A stretch of DNA of 64,000 nt from Pleodorina starrii (taxonomy: Eukaryota; Chlorophyta; Chlorophyceae; Chlamydomonadales; Volvocaceae): the NCBI GenBank assembly GCA_030267565.1, contig BRXU01000012.1, forward strand, positions 2,788,501-2,852,500. Reading direction: 5' to 3'. Below are positions 47,466-60,700 of this stretch, one piece after another. Within the stretch, counting starts at the first letter, position 1; every line of letters starts with the position of its first letter. Both the position numbers and the translations under genes were made by a program. The notes beneath the pieces were generated by a model, which was given only the letters and a program-made list of their open reading frames with translations, was not told where the DNA came from and searched no databases.

Positions 47466-50400
47466 ATGTTGGCTGAATGCGCGTCTCGGTCGCCTCGTGG
47501 TGCCAGCCAGCCGCGGGCATCGCCGAACATGCGCCAGTTAGCCGGCACCCTTGCAAGCCGCAACACACAAAATATTTATCTTCCCATCGCAGCATCCGGC
47601 GCGCTCGCTCCCAAACTGCGCGGCGAGCACGATAGCGTACGATGCGCTAGCTCGGGCTTTCAGAACCCAGACGTTCGGGAGGCGGCCAAGAAACTAAGCG
47701 CAATATTTTACGGTGGTGAGTAACGCGAACTGGAAAAGGTTGCAAGCCCAGCACCGCCTGGGCCGCTTCCCTGGACCACACCAACGGCCCCAGCTACAAC
47801 CGACACCGCGGCCAAACACCACGCACTCCTTCGCCTCGCCCTCCATGTACCCCCCGCACCACCCCAGATGCAGCCGAGGACCGGCGCCAACCCAGCCCAC
47901 CACCACCGCCGACCTCTCCGCCTCAGCAGCATCCGGGTCGGCAAGAGCTGCCGCGGAATGCGGCCCTGGCTGGCCCCAAGCTCGACCCACCGACTCCCCC
48001 TCTTTCCGACAATCCCCACGCTGCCGCCACCTCGGCATCCTTCCTGCTTACCCCACCACCGCACCCGCTGCACGACCTGCCCCTCTGGCGAGCCGACTCG
48101 GTCATCGTCCCGGGCCAGCAGGCGCTGCTACATGTGCACACGCCGCACTACGTGCACATGTTCGACCGCCTCTTCGCCGCCTCGCGCCGGCGGGGGCGGG
48201 GGCCACGTGCGCCGCTGTTCGGTCACGTGCGTCTGCCGGCCGGCTCCCGCAACCTGGGTGCGCCCGGCTGGGAGCTGTGCGCGCCCGGGTCCCGCGCGCC
48301 GCACGTGGGTGTGCTGATGGAGGTCCACCGGGCCGTGCGGCTGGAGGATGGCAAGCTCATGGTGCTGGCGACGGCCCTGTGCCGCATACAGGTGGGTCCT
48401 GAGTCCGGGGTCCGGGGCTCGGGGCTCGTGGGCGAAGGGGGCGAATGGGGCGAAGGTGGCATGCAGTGTGAACGGACAGACCGGGGCCAGCGGGGTGAAG
48501 TTTGGGTGCGGATGAGGCGGATCTTGGATGAGGCATTGGGGGTGCGCTCCTGGGTGCTGGGCTCATGGCTGTGGGGGTGGGGGTGTGGGGGTTTGACGGA
48601 GAAGGCTAACGGGCGCGAGCGCCCAAGCAGTCGCGTGAGGGACGAACCCTTTTTCGGCAGGGCCCGCAGATGGATGAGACTGCCAGCGCAGAAGGCCACC
48701 CGGACCAACCCAACCTTGTTGGCATGAATGGATCGGTTGACATGCAGGGTGCGGTCTGGGTAGACAGGAGCGCGGGTTGTGGTTGTGTTCGCGCGGTTGG
48801 GGGGGCCCGACATGCAGTGGCTCGATGGCCAGCTGCTGTGACGTTACAGCAACGGTGTGGGAGGAGCGCCGGTTCACTTGGGTACTAGGGACGGGTGACG
48901 ATGTGGGCGGGTGAGGGGGAGGGCTTGAGATACGGTCGTAGCTGCTGTAAGGTCTTCAGTCAGCAAATGCGGTAGCCCTGCGGCCAGCGCCCTACCAGCA
49001 GCAGCAGCAGCAGCAGTCCTTCACAGCATGACCAGTTCCTTGTCCACCGGGTGGTTCGCAGCTGCCTGGTACGGCGGTACGGCGGTTAGGGGTTACATGT
49101 CCTCACCCGCTTTCCTGCGACCTTGCTTTGTCGTTGGAGTTACACTGTCTCTGCTGCGCGCCGGCGTGTCCGTTGAAGCCACGCGCCTGCGTTCAGACGT
49201 CCTTCCGGAGCAAGGCCATGGTCATTTGCCGTATGCGTGCCAATCCTGCCACGAAGTTCCCCACGTTTTTGGTACGGCAAGGCACGGCTGAGCAAGTGAC
49301 ACCGGCGCACACCGCACGCGCCGCACACGCAGACGCGCTTGTGCACACACACACACACACATCTGCCCGACACGCCCTTGTGCCCGACAGCATGGTCATG
49401 TGAAGTGTATGCCACGTAATTGTCGTACGGCAGGTACAGCATTGCCTGTCCGAGACGCCGTACTCGCGTGCCCGCGTGGAAATTCTCCACGACGACGAGC
49501 TGCTGGAGTGCTGGCACGCCACCGGGCTGCGGGCGGCGCTAGACGCTGCGGACGCCACCGCTGGTGCCGCCACCACCACAGAGCCGCCCCACGCGGCCGC
49601 CGCCGCCGAAGCGGCGGCGGTGGACCCCGCCGCCGTCACGCTGCGCTGCGCCGCCGCCGCGGCGCGGGCCGCCGCGGGCGCCGCCACTTGGCACTGGCTG
49701 GGCTACGAAGCCTCTGCGGCGCGCGCGGCTGCCTGGCCTGGCGCCTGCCCCGCCGAGGGCGCCGACCCAGCGGACACGCGGCGACTGGTTTCTGAGCTGG
49801 TCGACCACGGTGTGCTCAGTGTCGTACCGTTTGCCGACGGCCCTGTGGCGGGCCGCTGGGACCTTGCGGCGCTGCGGGAAGGGGCGGCGGCGGATGCCGC
49901 CGCTGCCGCCGCCGCCGCCGCAGCGGCGGCGGCAAGAGAGGGCGAGATTGGTGCCAACGAGGAGCCCTGCTGCACGCTTCCCGCGGCCGGCGAAGATGCT
50001 TCGACCGGTGCGGGTTCGCAGGCGGCGGATGGGGAGGGCGCCTCCCAGCCCGGAAGAAGTGCCGTTGGGAGGGCGGGAGCACGGGGGCCCAGCGAGGAGG
50101 ACGAGGCGAGGAGGCAATGGCCCGGCGGCCCAGGAGGGGAGGCTGCGGCAGGGCGGGGCGCCGGGAGCCATGCTGTCTCCGCCGCTACCACTGCCGCGGC
50201 GGCAACATCCAACGCCGCAGCCGGGTCAGATGTTAACGGTGGTACTACCCCGGACGCAAGTGGCAGCGGCGGCTTCGACGGGGCCGACGCCGGCGGCGGC
50301 GCTGGCGATGACCCAACCGCCAGCGGCGGCGGCGGCGGTGGTGAAGCGGACGAGGATGTGCGCGAGGAAGAGGGGCTCACCGGCCACACCGCCTACGACC

Positions 50401-50885
50401 TGCTGCTGCTGGAGTCGCGGCTGTGGAGCGAGCTGGACGCGTTGGCGGTGCTGCAGGCGCGCGCGCATCAGCAGCGGTTGGGGCTGCCGCTGGGGCTGCT
50501 GCAGCTGCGGCCCAGCGACGAGCTGGCGGCGGCGCAGCTGGCAGCGGCAGCGCCGCCGTCGGTGGTATGCCGGCAGCAGCAGGGAGGGATGCACGGGGGC
50601 GGCGGCGGGCTTGTCGCCGGCGCTGAGGCGGCGCAGGCTCGGAATGCAGCGCAGCGGGAGGCAAGCCGCGACCAAGACAGCGCTGCGGATGGCGCGACGT
50701 CGTCCGGGGTGTGGGCACCTGCGGCGGCTGCCCCCGCCGCGCAGCTCCGGGTGCATCCCGCCTCGGAGGGCCTGGACGTGTATTGTCACCCGGACTACCC
50801 GCTGCAGCGGCGCATAGCTCGGCTGTCGTACGCAGCCGCCGGCATTTTCATTGAGGTGCGGCAGCAGCTGGCAAAGCGTTTCTAG
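47466..50885 (+). CDS. LON substrate-binding (N-terminal) domain protein
   Basis: Three exons, 47466-47715, 47868-48391 and 49434-50885, encode 741 aa. Residues 1-65 are Arg/Ser/Ala-rich with few acids and look like an organelle transit peptide; an alternative in-frame ATG is at 47529. After a Pro-rich linker, residues from about 151 (LHDLPLWRADSVIVPGQQAL, HVHTPHYVHMFDRLF, HVGVLMEVHRAVRLEDGKL, LATALCRIQVVQHCLSETPY) match the LON N-terminal/PUA-like domain as found in plant LON-domain proteins without the ATPase and protease. A 300-residue insert of poly-Ala, poly-Gly and acidic repeats separates this from a conserved-looking end (GHTAYDLLLLESRLWSELDA, then YPLQRRIARLSYAAAGIFIE). No Walker or Ser-Lys protease motif is present, so it is not a protease by itself. 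The splice phases agree; family call good, role unknown. Confidence 0.78.
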
Positions 50886-51865
50886 GGGTTTGTGCTCTGT
50901 TGCGACATGGGGTTATTTGGCGATCGGGCAGCGTGCAACAGGTAACAGGCACTAAGCGATGAACAAATTGATGCCCACGGTATTATAATCCGCGTCATTT
51001 GGCCCCTTGCGCCATCATCTGGCTGTCGCCAAAGCCCCTCATCCCCCCTCAAATAACTATAGCTCTCTGCATGTCTGTCCCTTATACAGGCACAGGACTC
51101 TGCCGCAAGGCAGCGACTCCTCGAGATGCCGTCCGTCCGAATGCGACTGCTAGCAGTGCTGCGGCGGGCGCGCAAGGCGCGCAGCATTCTGGCCGCCATG
51201 GCAGCTGTCAAGGCCCTTCGGTCGTAGCTTGTGGTTGTTGCCTGTATACCGGTAATTCACTATCTCGCCGGGGCACCACGTCCCACATTGCCATGTCCGC
51301 GTCGGCACGCGCCGGTCAGTTCCATCCGAGAGTCCCTAAAATTTAAACGAGCTATATACTCACATTCAACCAAAAAAACAGACATGCCGACTAAACATAT
51401 GTAGCCAGGGTAGTCGAGTCCAGCACCCTGAAGCCCCCAAACAAACATGACCCCACAGCACCTACCAGGAAAATAACAGAAGGGGAGCTGCTCGCAAGGC
51501 TCAGCGTAACCCAGCACCCACAAACTCATTATTCTCCGCCAGCAGGACACCGGATGCGGCCGCAGCGTCGCCGAATGCGTGCCGCAGGCATGCCCACGGC
51601 AGCACCGCGGCCACAATCGACATGCTCACAAGGCCCTTCATGGGTAGCTGGCGCGCCCAGCAGCCCAACGATACAGCACATCCACCCAGCCTTCCGGAAC
51701 ACTGAGAACATCCTCATGCTGAGTCATGCGCCTGGCTGGGCTCCGGCGCAGCCAGGGTCCCCGCTTGCCCCACAACACGCGCCCACGTCACGGCTGCGAA
51801 GGCGGTCAACGCGCCAGGCCAGCCTGCCGCAGTCGCTGTTGCCGCATGTGTATATGGGGCGCGAG
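50886..51865. other. Convergent 3' region
   Basis: About 1 kb between the stops of the LON-domain gene (+) and the transporter gene (-). AT-richer, and I found no TGTAA on either strand. No exon recognised. Confidence 0.5.
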
Positions 51866-53938
51866 CTATTTTGCGTCCGCCTTCGTCAGCAGGGGCGTGG
51901 TGTCGTCAGCCGCCACGCCCTTCTCCGCGTCCTTCAAGCCCTCCACTTTTGACGGTTCCTTGCTCGCATCCTTGCCGTGCTTGTCCTTCTTGGCGAAACC
52001 CTGGTAGTACAGTGCGCCAAACACCATGACGGAGCCGACCCTGTTGGGGAAGGGGGCGAGGGCGTTAGGACGACAAGCGCGCCACCTTAGGCGTGTTGCG
52101 TATAGATAGGAAAAGCACGGGTTGCTGCTCGGTTGTACACCGATCAACGTAGTCAGAAGGCATCGGACAATGCATGACGCAGGTTTGGCTATAATGACAT
52201 GGGTTGAAAACCAGTTCAGATGGTATGCGCGTTTCTCTAAACGGAGGTTTATCAACCCCGCCGTGTCACCTGAAGACCTAGGCGTTCATACAGTTTAATA
52301 AGACTCCCATAAGACGCTCACGCCGTGCACTCGGCCTGGAGCCACGATTATGACTGTAAACAGAAAAAGGTCCCTGGGAATACACGATACACCAGAGCTG
52401 GGGCGTCAGGGTCACGGATCACGGGGTTGCCGACTCGTTTCTGCACAGACTTTAGGGTTTAGACGGCCAGGACATCGAATCCCAAGACAGAGTTGCACTA
52501 CCCACCACTGGCCGCCGCTGAGCGGGTGCGCGAAGAGCACGCATGACAGCAGGATGGAAAGGAACTGCCGCGTGGTCATGATGGTGGCGAAGACCAGCGC
52601 GCCGAAGGTTTTAATGGTGTAAGAGATGAAGAGGGCGCCGACGGTGGCCGCCAGCGACAGCGTGATCATAGACGACAGAGCGTCCGGGTGGCGGCTGGCG
52701 AAGGAGATAGCCTTCGGCAGCTGCCCAGAGGAGAAGAGACCTGTGCAACACATCAATCAAGGAAAGGGCGGCCGCTTTACTGTTTGCCCTTTAGGGTCAG
52801 ACCAGGGGAGCGCAGACACTCAAGGTAAAGGAAATGGGTTCTCAACAAAGCAAACCCGTTTGCTTAAAAGCAAAACCCTGGGGGCGGGGCACTCCTTTGC
52901 GTTTGCCGTCCTGGGCCGTTCACGCAGTTATTGTGAAGGCCACGCCGCACTACGGTCCATTCGCTAACGCCGTCTCCGTCTCCGCTGTGGTATCTTCTTT
53001 TTACCCCCTCCCCAGGTTTCCGAGTCTCCTGAGGCTCCCAACCATCACACCCCCAAACAGTCCCGTGGGTCGCAACTCGCCCCGAGACTCACCCACGGCA
53101 CTAAGGATGGACGAGCAGAGAGTCGTGTAGAGCATCTGGTTGTAAGTCGTCATGTTGTAACCCTTGAAAAGCTTATCCTGGAAGGTCGACGTGAACCCGT
53201 CGAACCCAAGGTAGCCCAGCATGAGCGCAATGCCGTACACGCTCGAGTGCCACAGGCTCTCCGACACCTTCGACTTGACCTCGCCAGTTAGCAGGAAGAC
53301 GGTGCAGCCCCCAGTAATGACCAGCGCCAGGCCCCAGTCTGCCGCCTTGTACTTCTTCCGCAACATAACGATCCCCCAGAGCATCACAGGAAGCATTTTC
53401 GCGCACTTTCCGAGCGTTTGGACAGGGAAAGAGACATACTTGAGCGCCTCATACTGGCAGGTGGTGGCGATCACATTGGAGAGCGACACAGCGAAGTATG
53501 TCCAGATGGGCGCCACGGGCTTAATCTCCTGGTACTTGCCATCGTGCTGCAAAATAGAACGTAAAAGAGTTATGCGGGCCCCGGGTGCATGTAGCGGTAG
53601 CTTGCGAGCTTACCACCAGCATGACAATGGCGACCGCGCAGGTGGTCAGGCGATTGCACAGCACCAGGAACAGCGAGTACTTAAAGACTTCGCCAGCAGC
53701 CCCCTCTCCAAAGGGCATGGTCATAATGCGCTCCTGCGCAAGCGACAGTGTCCCCGACGGTCATACATCGACCACGGCTAAAGTTCCAGCCGGCATCTGA
53801 AATTAACCAGATCCTAAATTATCGCACCTGGAGGACTCCATACAGCATAAGGCAACCGACGATGCCTACCACGCACCATGCTATGTGCACCTTGTCGTTA
53901 GCCTTAATTCTAGACCAGGCCCACGTAATTGGATTCAT
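51866..53938 (-). CDS. Nucleotide-sugar/PAPS transporter, SLC35B (UTR) family
   Basis: Five exons on the minus strand, 53938-53828, 53733-53614, 53546-53093, 52740-52506 and 52040-51866, encode 364 aa. Hydrophobic throughout, with about ten membrane segments and short loops. Family marks: CQYEALKYVSFPVQTLGKCA, KMLPVMLWGIVMLRKKY, LALVITGGCTVFLLTGE, GFDGFTSTFQDKLFKGY, MTTYNQMLY and IMTTRQFLSILLSCVLF. These match SLC35B1-B3 and plant UTR proteins, ER/Golgi antiporters for UDP-galactose/UDP-glucose or PAPS; the exact substrate cannot be told from sequence. The cytosolic tail is charged (KKDKHGKDASKEPSK) and ends TTPLLTKADAK, without a classic KKXX retrieval signal. All donors and acceptors are GT/AG and phases fit. 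Intron 3 carries one of the CGCTAACGCCGTCTCC repeats. Confidence 0.9.
52958..53007 (+). repeat. CGCTAACGCCGTCTCC dispersed repeat, copy 3
   Basis: Contains CGCTAACGCCGTCTCCGTCT then CCGCTGTGGTATC, a T-run and ACCCCC, inside intron 3 of the transporter gene (the gene is on the opposite strand). Confidence 0.75.
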
Positions 53939-54762
53939 TTTTCTAAAGGAGAAGTTCAACACAGCAAAATCTTTGCGTGATCAAGACGGTGAGCTCTTCA
54001 GACTTTAGAAGAATACAGCTGTTGCAACCGTACGGCAGGTCAACCGACGAGTTATGTGCTGTCAGAGCAGCTCTGTGTGCAGTTGTACACCCTTGACGGA
54101 AGTCTGTTGTGGGAGAACACATGTCACTGGCGTACAAACAGTACAACATGTAAAAGTCTAATGTCGAACGAGACCGACAACCGTCGCACTGCAAGGACTG
54201 CAATGTCCAATGAGGCAAGTGATTTCCCATGTCCATGTGGCAAGTCCATGAGTTAAGTGTGGTTATAACCCCACAACAGACCTAAGAAGCACGCTTGGAC
54301 AGTGCTGCGGGCGCGCGCAGCCGAGGTACAGACTGGGGTGAGTCATCAGAGAATCATGGAATGTCTTTGGTCTCGAAGCGGGCCGTAGCGGGCAGCTGTT
54401 CGTGTGTTGACGTTTGGCCCGGGTGACCGGGGCCGCTGGCGTAGTACCGCACTGCTCAGTATGCCTATGTAAACAGCCGACGCTTGCGCTTAGAGAGAGA
54501 GTGTGTATTGAAGCGGCAGCATCCCACACCAACAACTGCCAGGCCAGTTACCCCAACAATCCAAGGCTTTGCCACTGGTGTCACAGCGCGTCCATCCGCC
54601 ATACTTCAAAGCCCACAGGGCGACCAGCCAAAAGCCCGCAGTTTATAAGGCACGGAGTCAGCGCAGACCAAGCCGGCTGATCCAACAAAGCGAGCCGCGC
54701 CACATACACACACATACACGCACATCCGCTTCCGAATCTAAAAGCCGGGTGTCACGACACCG
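53939..54762. other. Spacer: transporter promoter and downstream gene 3' UTR
   Basis: 0.8 kb between two minus-strand genes. Should contain the promoter of the SLC35B-type gene and the 3' UTR of the large gene to the right. No exon or clear signal seen. Confidence 0.5.
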
Positions 54763-57700
54763 CTAGCCCCGGCCATGCCCATGATAAACCGCCTGTAATT
54801 GTGCAAGCGTCGCCTGGTACGCCCGCTGCACCTCCTCGGAATGCCCCGCTGCGGCCGGCACAGCCGGGCAGGCCGGCGGCGCAGGGCCGCCCAGATTGCT
54901 AGCCTGTCGAACCGTCGTCGGCTGTCCCAGTTGCTCCTGCTGCTGCTGCTGTTGGCACTGCTGCCGCTGCGGCGTTGCTTGGCCTGGAGTTGCCATGACG
55001 TTCTGCCGTAGGGTGAGGCTCGTGGGAACTCGCAGCTGCTGTTGTTGCTGCTGGGTCTGTTGCTGATGAAAGGCTACGGCGGCGGAGGCGGCGGCACGCG
55101 ACATATGGGGCCCCGGCAAAGGCCTAGCAGGCGGCGAAAACAGGGCGGACGACTGGCCCGCGGCCGCCGCTGGCAACGGGCTGCCAGGCTGCGGGGCCGA
55201 CCGAAACGTGGGTGGCTGATGACTCGCCTCCTGTCGCCGCTGCTCCTGCGTCGGCTGCGTTGGCTGCGGCGACGACGGCGGCGGTGGCAGCAGGCGTACT
55301 TCTGCAGGATAGCATTGCTGCGCACTCCCATGGGTGCTATACTGGTGATGATTTTCGTAGCCGTAGCCAGCCACCTGCATGTGAGCCGGGAGGGTGAACG
55401 GGTTCGACTGCGGGGCCGTCGTGGCAGCCGCAGGAAGCGCCATCAACCCAGTGGCGTAGCCCGACGGCGCGGCGCTCGCAGCGTACTCAGCCCGTGCACC
55501 GGCCGGTGCAAACGCTGCGGTTGTCGGGGCTGCGGCTGCGGCTGCCGGACCTACGGCGCCCGTGAGGTCATGCACCCGGCCGCCTGGCGGCGCCTGCCAA
55601 CCCACCGACGCGCTATGCAGCCCCACGCCTCCGGAGCTGCCACACGTGGCCGGACCACTCGGCGAGGACGGCTGCGCCTGATGGCGACGCTGCAGTGCAC
55701 TACCCGCCGCGGCGGGAGGCGAGAAGAGTGGCCTGGCAGCCGGCGGCCGCGCCGGCAGCCGCGCCGCCGTACTGCTGTCGTGATGCCAGACCGGCGCCCC
55801 AACCGAGGCCGGAGCCTGACCAGATTCCGTTGCTTGGGCATCAGCACCCGCCCAAAGCTGCGGGCTCGGCAGCTGTACCGGGGCCTCGCCCCCGAAGTGC
55901 ACGTGCGCCTGTGCCTGCGGGTACGGCCTCGGCACTCGCGCGACGGCCGCGCCTGGCGACGCAGCAGGTCGGCTGGCCGAGGACGCGGGGCTCGCCGGTA
56001 CGGCATTGGACGAGTGTCGCTGGGCGCTGGAAGCTTCGCCGGCGCTGGCCCGGGCGCCGGTGCTGACGCGATCGGCTGGCCACGACTGCTCTGCGGGTTG
56101 CGGCCAGCCGGCTGAGGCACTCACGGCTTGCGATCGCGGCGCCTCCTGTGCCGCCTGGCCTCGGTCCACAGCACTTTGACTGCTGCGGTACGGCTGCTGC
56201 TGCTGCCGCTCCTGTACTTGGTGTGGCTGTTGGTGGTGGTGGTGGTATGGGCCCGTAAGGAGTTGCGGGGCGGACGCCGCAGCTCGCGACCGCTGCTGCT
56301 CCCGCGCGGCCTGCTGCGGCGGTGACTGCAGCTGGGGGGATGCGGAGCTGTGGGAGCCCCGTGACCGAGCGGCAGCCGAGAAGGCTGCGTCGGGGAGCTG
56401 GCCAAACCGCCCGGCGTCAGGCGCGGCACCGGCGCCAGGAAAATCCCGCTGCTGCTGCTGCAGCTGCACGGCCGCGGCTGCTGGTTCGTGGGCAGATGCG
56501 GGTGCGAGGGCTGCGCCGTCAAAGGCCGGAACTTGATTGACCGACGGCGGCGCCTTCTTTGCTGGAGTCGCGGACGGCGGCGCAAGGGTCAGCTCCGCCA
56601 TGCCACCCGCCAACGAGGCTTCACTGTACGCGAGTGAAGACCCGTGGCCGGCACTGTTGTGGTTGCTGCTGCCGCCGCCCCTGCCCCCGCCGCCGGCTGA
56701 AGCGGTGGACTCCACCTCTGCGGCGACCGCACGCGACAACCTGCCACTGCTCCGTCGGTCACTGCGGTCGTTGGCGCTGTTGCCGACGCCGCCGCTGCCG
56801 ACGCCGCGCGAAGCGCTGTCCCTGCTGCCGGCGGCACGCTGCGGAGCCGCCTCCTCGTCCCCGCGCCCGCGGCGAGACGACGAACTGGGCGAGCGCCGCC
56901 GCCGCTGAGCACTCCGCCCATCCTCCGAGCCAGAGCTCGCAGGATACCCGTCAGGCCGGCTGCCGCCGCGGCGGGAACTCCGCTCCGAGTGGTCAGCGGC
57001 CGCCGCTATCCGCCGAGGGGAATGCGCAGAGACCGCAAGCGATACGGAGGAAATGATGGAGCCCTCGGCGCCCGCAACGGTGCTGGCAGCGCCGTCGCTG
57101 CTGTTGCTGTTGCTTCGCCGTCTGCTGCTTCTTTCGTGATCTGGCGAGCGCGTAGCGGCCTGGCGGCCGTGCGTAGAACGGCGAGTGGAGGATCGAACAG
57201 AGCGTGGCGGCGAGGCGGCTGACGGCGACGACGACCGCGGCGGCGACTCTCCGCGCACCACGCTCCTGAGGGCCTCTGCTCGGGAGCCTGCCGTGGCAGG
57301 CCGCCCCCAGCTCTGAGTGTCGAAGCCCACAGGACCAACCGTGCCAGTTACGTCGTACAACGCATCGTGGAGGAGCGATCTGCCACCATCGTCGTCGCCG
57401 TGACTGGCCCCGTCGCCGCAGCCGCCACTGTTACTGGCGCCCTGCGAGTAGCCCACGCCTGCAGCGAACCCGGATTCGGCCCAGGGATGGGAGGAGCTGC
57501 CGTCACCGGACACGCCGCGAGCGTCCTGGTAGCCTGGTGCGGCGCTGCTGTACGCGTGCTGCGCATGTGCGGGCAGCGGGTGCGGCACCTCTCTCCGTTG
57601 CTGGTGAAGGTGCTGCCATACCTCCTGCTGCTGCCACAGCTGTTGCTGTTGCTGCTGCCAGGCGTGTTGTTGCTGCAGCGCGTCTTCCTGCTGCTGCTGA

Positions 57701-60700
57701 AGCGGGTACCGTTGCTGCTGGTGCTGGTCGTGGTGTTGCTGCTGCTGCTGCCGCTGCTGCCAGGCTTGTTGGTGCTGCAGCGGGTCTCCCCACTGCTGCT
57801 GGTGTTGTTGCTGGTGCGCCGGCAGCAGGCGGACCACCTGCAGGTCCAGCCGGCAGGGCAGGCCCTCCCCCGGCTGAGCTGCCTTCGACAACACTGCACC
57901 GTGCGGCGCCGCTTCCGCAACACCACAGGCAGGCTGCTGCATCAACGGCACGCTCACGCCCGCCAGGCCTGCGGCCGGGGCGCCCACCGCCAGCGTCGGC
58001 CCACATGTCGGCAGGTTCAGCAGTGCGGTGCCGCTGGCGCCGCCGGCCGGAATCGGCCCCTGCACCGCCACGAGCTGCTGCTGCGGCGGCAGTGGCAGTG
58101 CAGCGGAGGCTGCAGCCGGCAGCGGCACCATACCGCCGCTGCACGGCAACGGCATCCCCTGCGGCGGCTGCAGCTGCGGCTGCGCCGCAGCGACAACAGG
58201 CTGCAGAGTATACGCGACCTCGGGCGCCGGCGCTGCAGCAACAGCATGCGGAGCGGCCGGCGCCGGCAGCACCGCCGCGACTGTGAGAGGCTGTTGAACG
58301 ACGCTGCCGTCCGGCAGCACCACCGGCGGCAGCGCCACGGGCTGAGCGACCCAGGGGTCGGTGTGGCTCGTGCTCGTCGCGACCATGCCCAGTCCCGCCG
58401 CCGGCGGCCCCGTACCAAAGCCGGCGTGAGCGCCTCCGAGAAGCATCGTCGTCGCCGCCGGAAGGAGGGTTGTTGGGCTCGGGGCCGCGGCCAGGGCCGC
58501 GAGTGGTGGGGCGGCAGTAGCGGTGGTGTGCGTCGTCCGGTCAATGTACTCGCGCACCGCCGCATCTAGCTGCAGTGCCAGGGGTTGCGTGGACGAGGAA
58601 TCCGTTAAGGGGGTTATCCGGGCAGGGGGTAACCAGAAGCGCCAGGGGCACAGGCGGGGATCCCGCCGGCGGACATTGCTTGGGGTAGATGCAAGGCCGG
58701 TGGCTACGTAAGCCACCAGGCAGACAGGCAAAGGCCAGAGCACCCAGGCGCTGCATGCTGCAGGGCGCCCGGTGCGCTGCGGACAGCAACCTCGGCAGCA
58801 TGTAGACGCTGCTCGTGACAGCCATCATCGTCGGCCCCCAGGCATTCACGCACGCACCGCAGCACCGCCCCACCGCGGCCATCACCGCCCTCCGTGCTCC
58901 CGCCGGACACGCCACCGCCTCGCCTCCCACCGCCCCACGCACCGTCAAGGAGACCTGGCGCGCGGCCCGCGTGATGGCGCTGACGGAAAGCTCCCCTCCG
59001 CCTCCGCCCAGCCCCGCACCGCCGCCGGCCGGGTGGTCCAGGGAGGAACGAATGGCGCTGGACAGGCCTGGGGGTGTTGGTGGGGGAATGGGGCGGCATG
59101 CGTACAGAAAAGGATGGGGCGGAAGAAGAGCCAGGCGCGTGCAGGTGGGTGCAGGGCACTGCGATCGCGCGCGCGCTGCGTAGCCACTTCCCCCCAGGAA
59201 TCGGCGGCTGACGTGCGCGCGAGGGGAAAGGGGTAAAGCACCCGGGGCGTTGGCGTGATTGGCGTGGCCACCCCGCCAGGCCGCGACCGCTTCAAGCGGC
59301 ACAGCCACAGGAAAGCGAGCCAGCCCCTGATCCCCCACCTGCGACCTGCCGCGCCAGCGCGTCGCCCGCTGCGGCCTGCGGCCGCCACGGCTCCGCCGCT
59401 GCCGCCGCCACCTCCCCTGCGGCCATGTCCGCTGGCGCGTCCGCCGCCTCCCCTCGCGCCCCCGCGGCTGCGGCCGCCACGCTTTCTGCCAGGGTGGCTC
59501 GATGCGCCGGGTCCAGCAGCTGGGTCCACCAGGTTGGGTTGAGCAGGTCGGAGGTGGCGGGAGGGCCGCCGTAGAGGCTGTGGGGAGGGGTAGGTCACGG
59601 CCAGCGGGCCGGAAAGGGGTGTGGTCACGGCGCGACGCGTTGCCTTTCCCTCCCGCGTAGCAACAGGGAACGTCGCCTTGGGGGTGGACCCGACGCAACG
59701 CATGTCTTGACGAAGGCACCCGCCAGGCCCGCACACGTCCAACCACGCCCCCGACATCAAGGACATGCCACAACCCCGTACAAGGCACACAGCGCCATGC
59801 GCCGCGCTGCATCGTCCTTCCAGCGCGGCGCCGCCGCCCTCCCACCCTGACCCCAGCCAGCAGCCTACGTTTGCGCCGACGACAGCGCCGGCAGCGGCGA
59901 CCGCGGCGGCGGCGGCGGCGGCGCGGGCGGCGCGAGTCGCTCCACCAGCTGCATTGCCTCGTCCTGCTGCCGCAGCGCCGACTCGACCACCGCCTCCTTG
60001 ACCGCCTGCGCCGTGTCGCTAGTGCACTGCAGCGCGTCCAGCACGGCCCGGGTGTGCTCGTCTGGGCAGCGGGCAGGGAAGGCAGAGGGCGCCGGCCAGG
60101 GCGCGGGGAGGGCAGCGGGTGGGGTTGCAGCCGTGCAGCGCAGTGCAAATGCTCCGTGTTTGGACATCGGGCAACTGCCCGGAGGGGGGCAGTCGGGCAG
60201 GACGTGGGGAGGGCGCAGCGCGGTGCAAATTTTCCGGGTGAGGCCGGAGGCCAACCGCGGCGGCGGCGCGGACCTGTCACGGGGGCAAGGAGGCGGCGAT
60301 GCGCCGCTGCCAGCGTGGGAGCGGCTCGGCGGGAGGTCCCCGGAGGGTTTGCGTTCCAGGCCCCGGCCCCCTCCACGTCCGCTCTATGCGCGTGGTGGTG
60401 GGTTAACACGCGTGTAACGTTCGAGGCGCAAGTGCGGGCCTCACGGGTCGCATTGGGAGATTTGCGCGGCGCCGAAGAGGCCGATCGCAGGGCGCCCCAC
60501 TACGACCGGCCGTCTCCAGACCTACACCCCTACCCCACGTCAAACCAGGCCCAACGTCCCGCACATCCCGCAGCCGCAAAAAGAGGAAATGTCGCCACGC
60601 GCCGAGCTGACACAGGCGGGTCCCAGCACCGAACACGCCCACCCACCTGCCGTCATCGCGCACCAGTTCCTTTGCTTTCGGTTCCCTTGCTTCCCGCCCG

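Noticed and set aside
48223..48813. A 196-codon minus-strand frame opposite the LON-domain gene
   Set aside because: It overlaps exon 2 and intron 2 of a better supported plus-strand gene and has no recognisable content.
54799..58569. Arg/Leu-rich frames opposite the last exon of the right-edge gene
   Set aside because: Antisense shadows of Gln/Ala codon runs, with no start or domain support.
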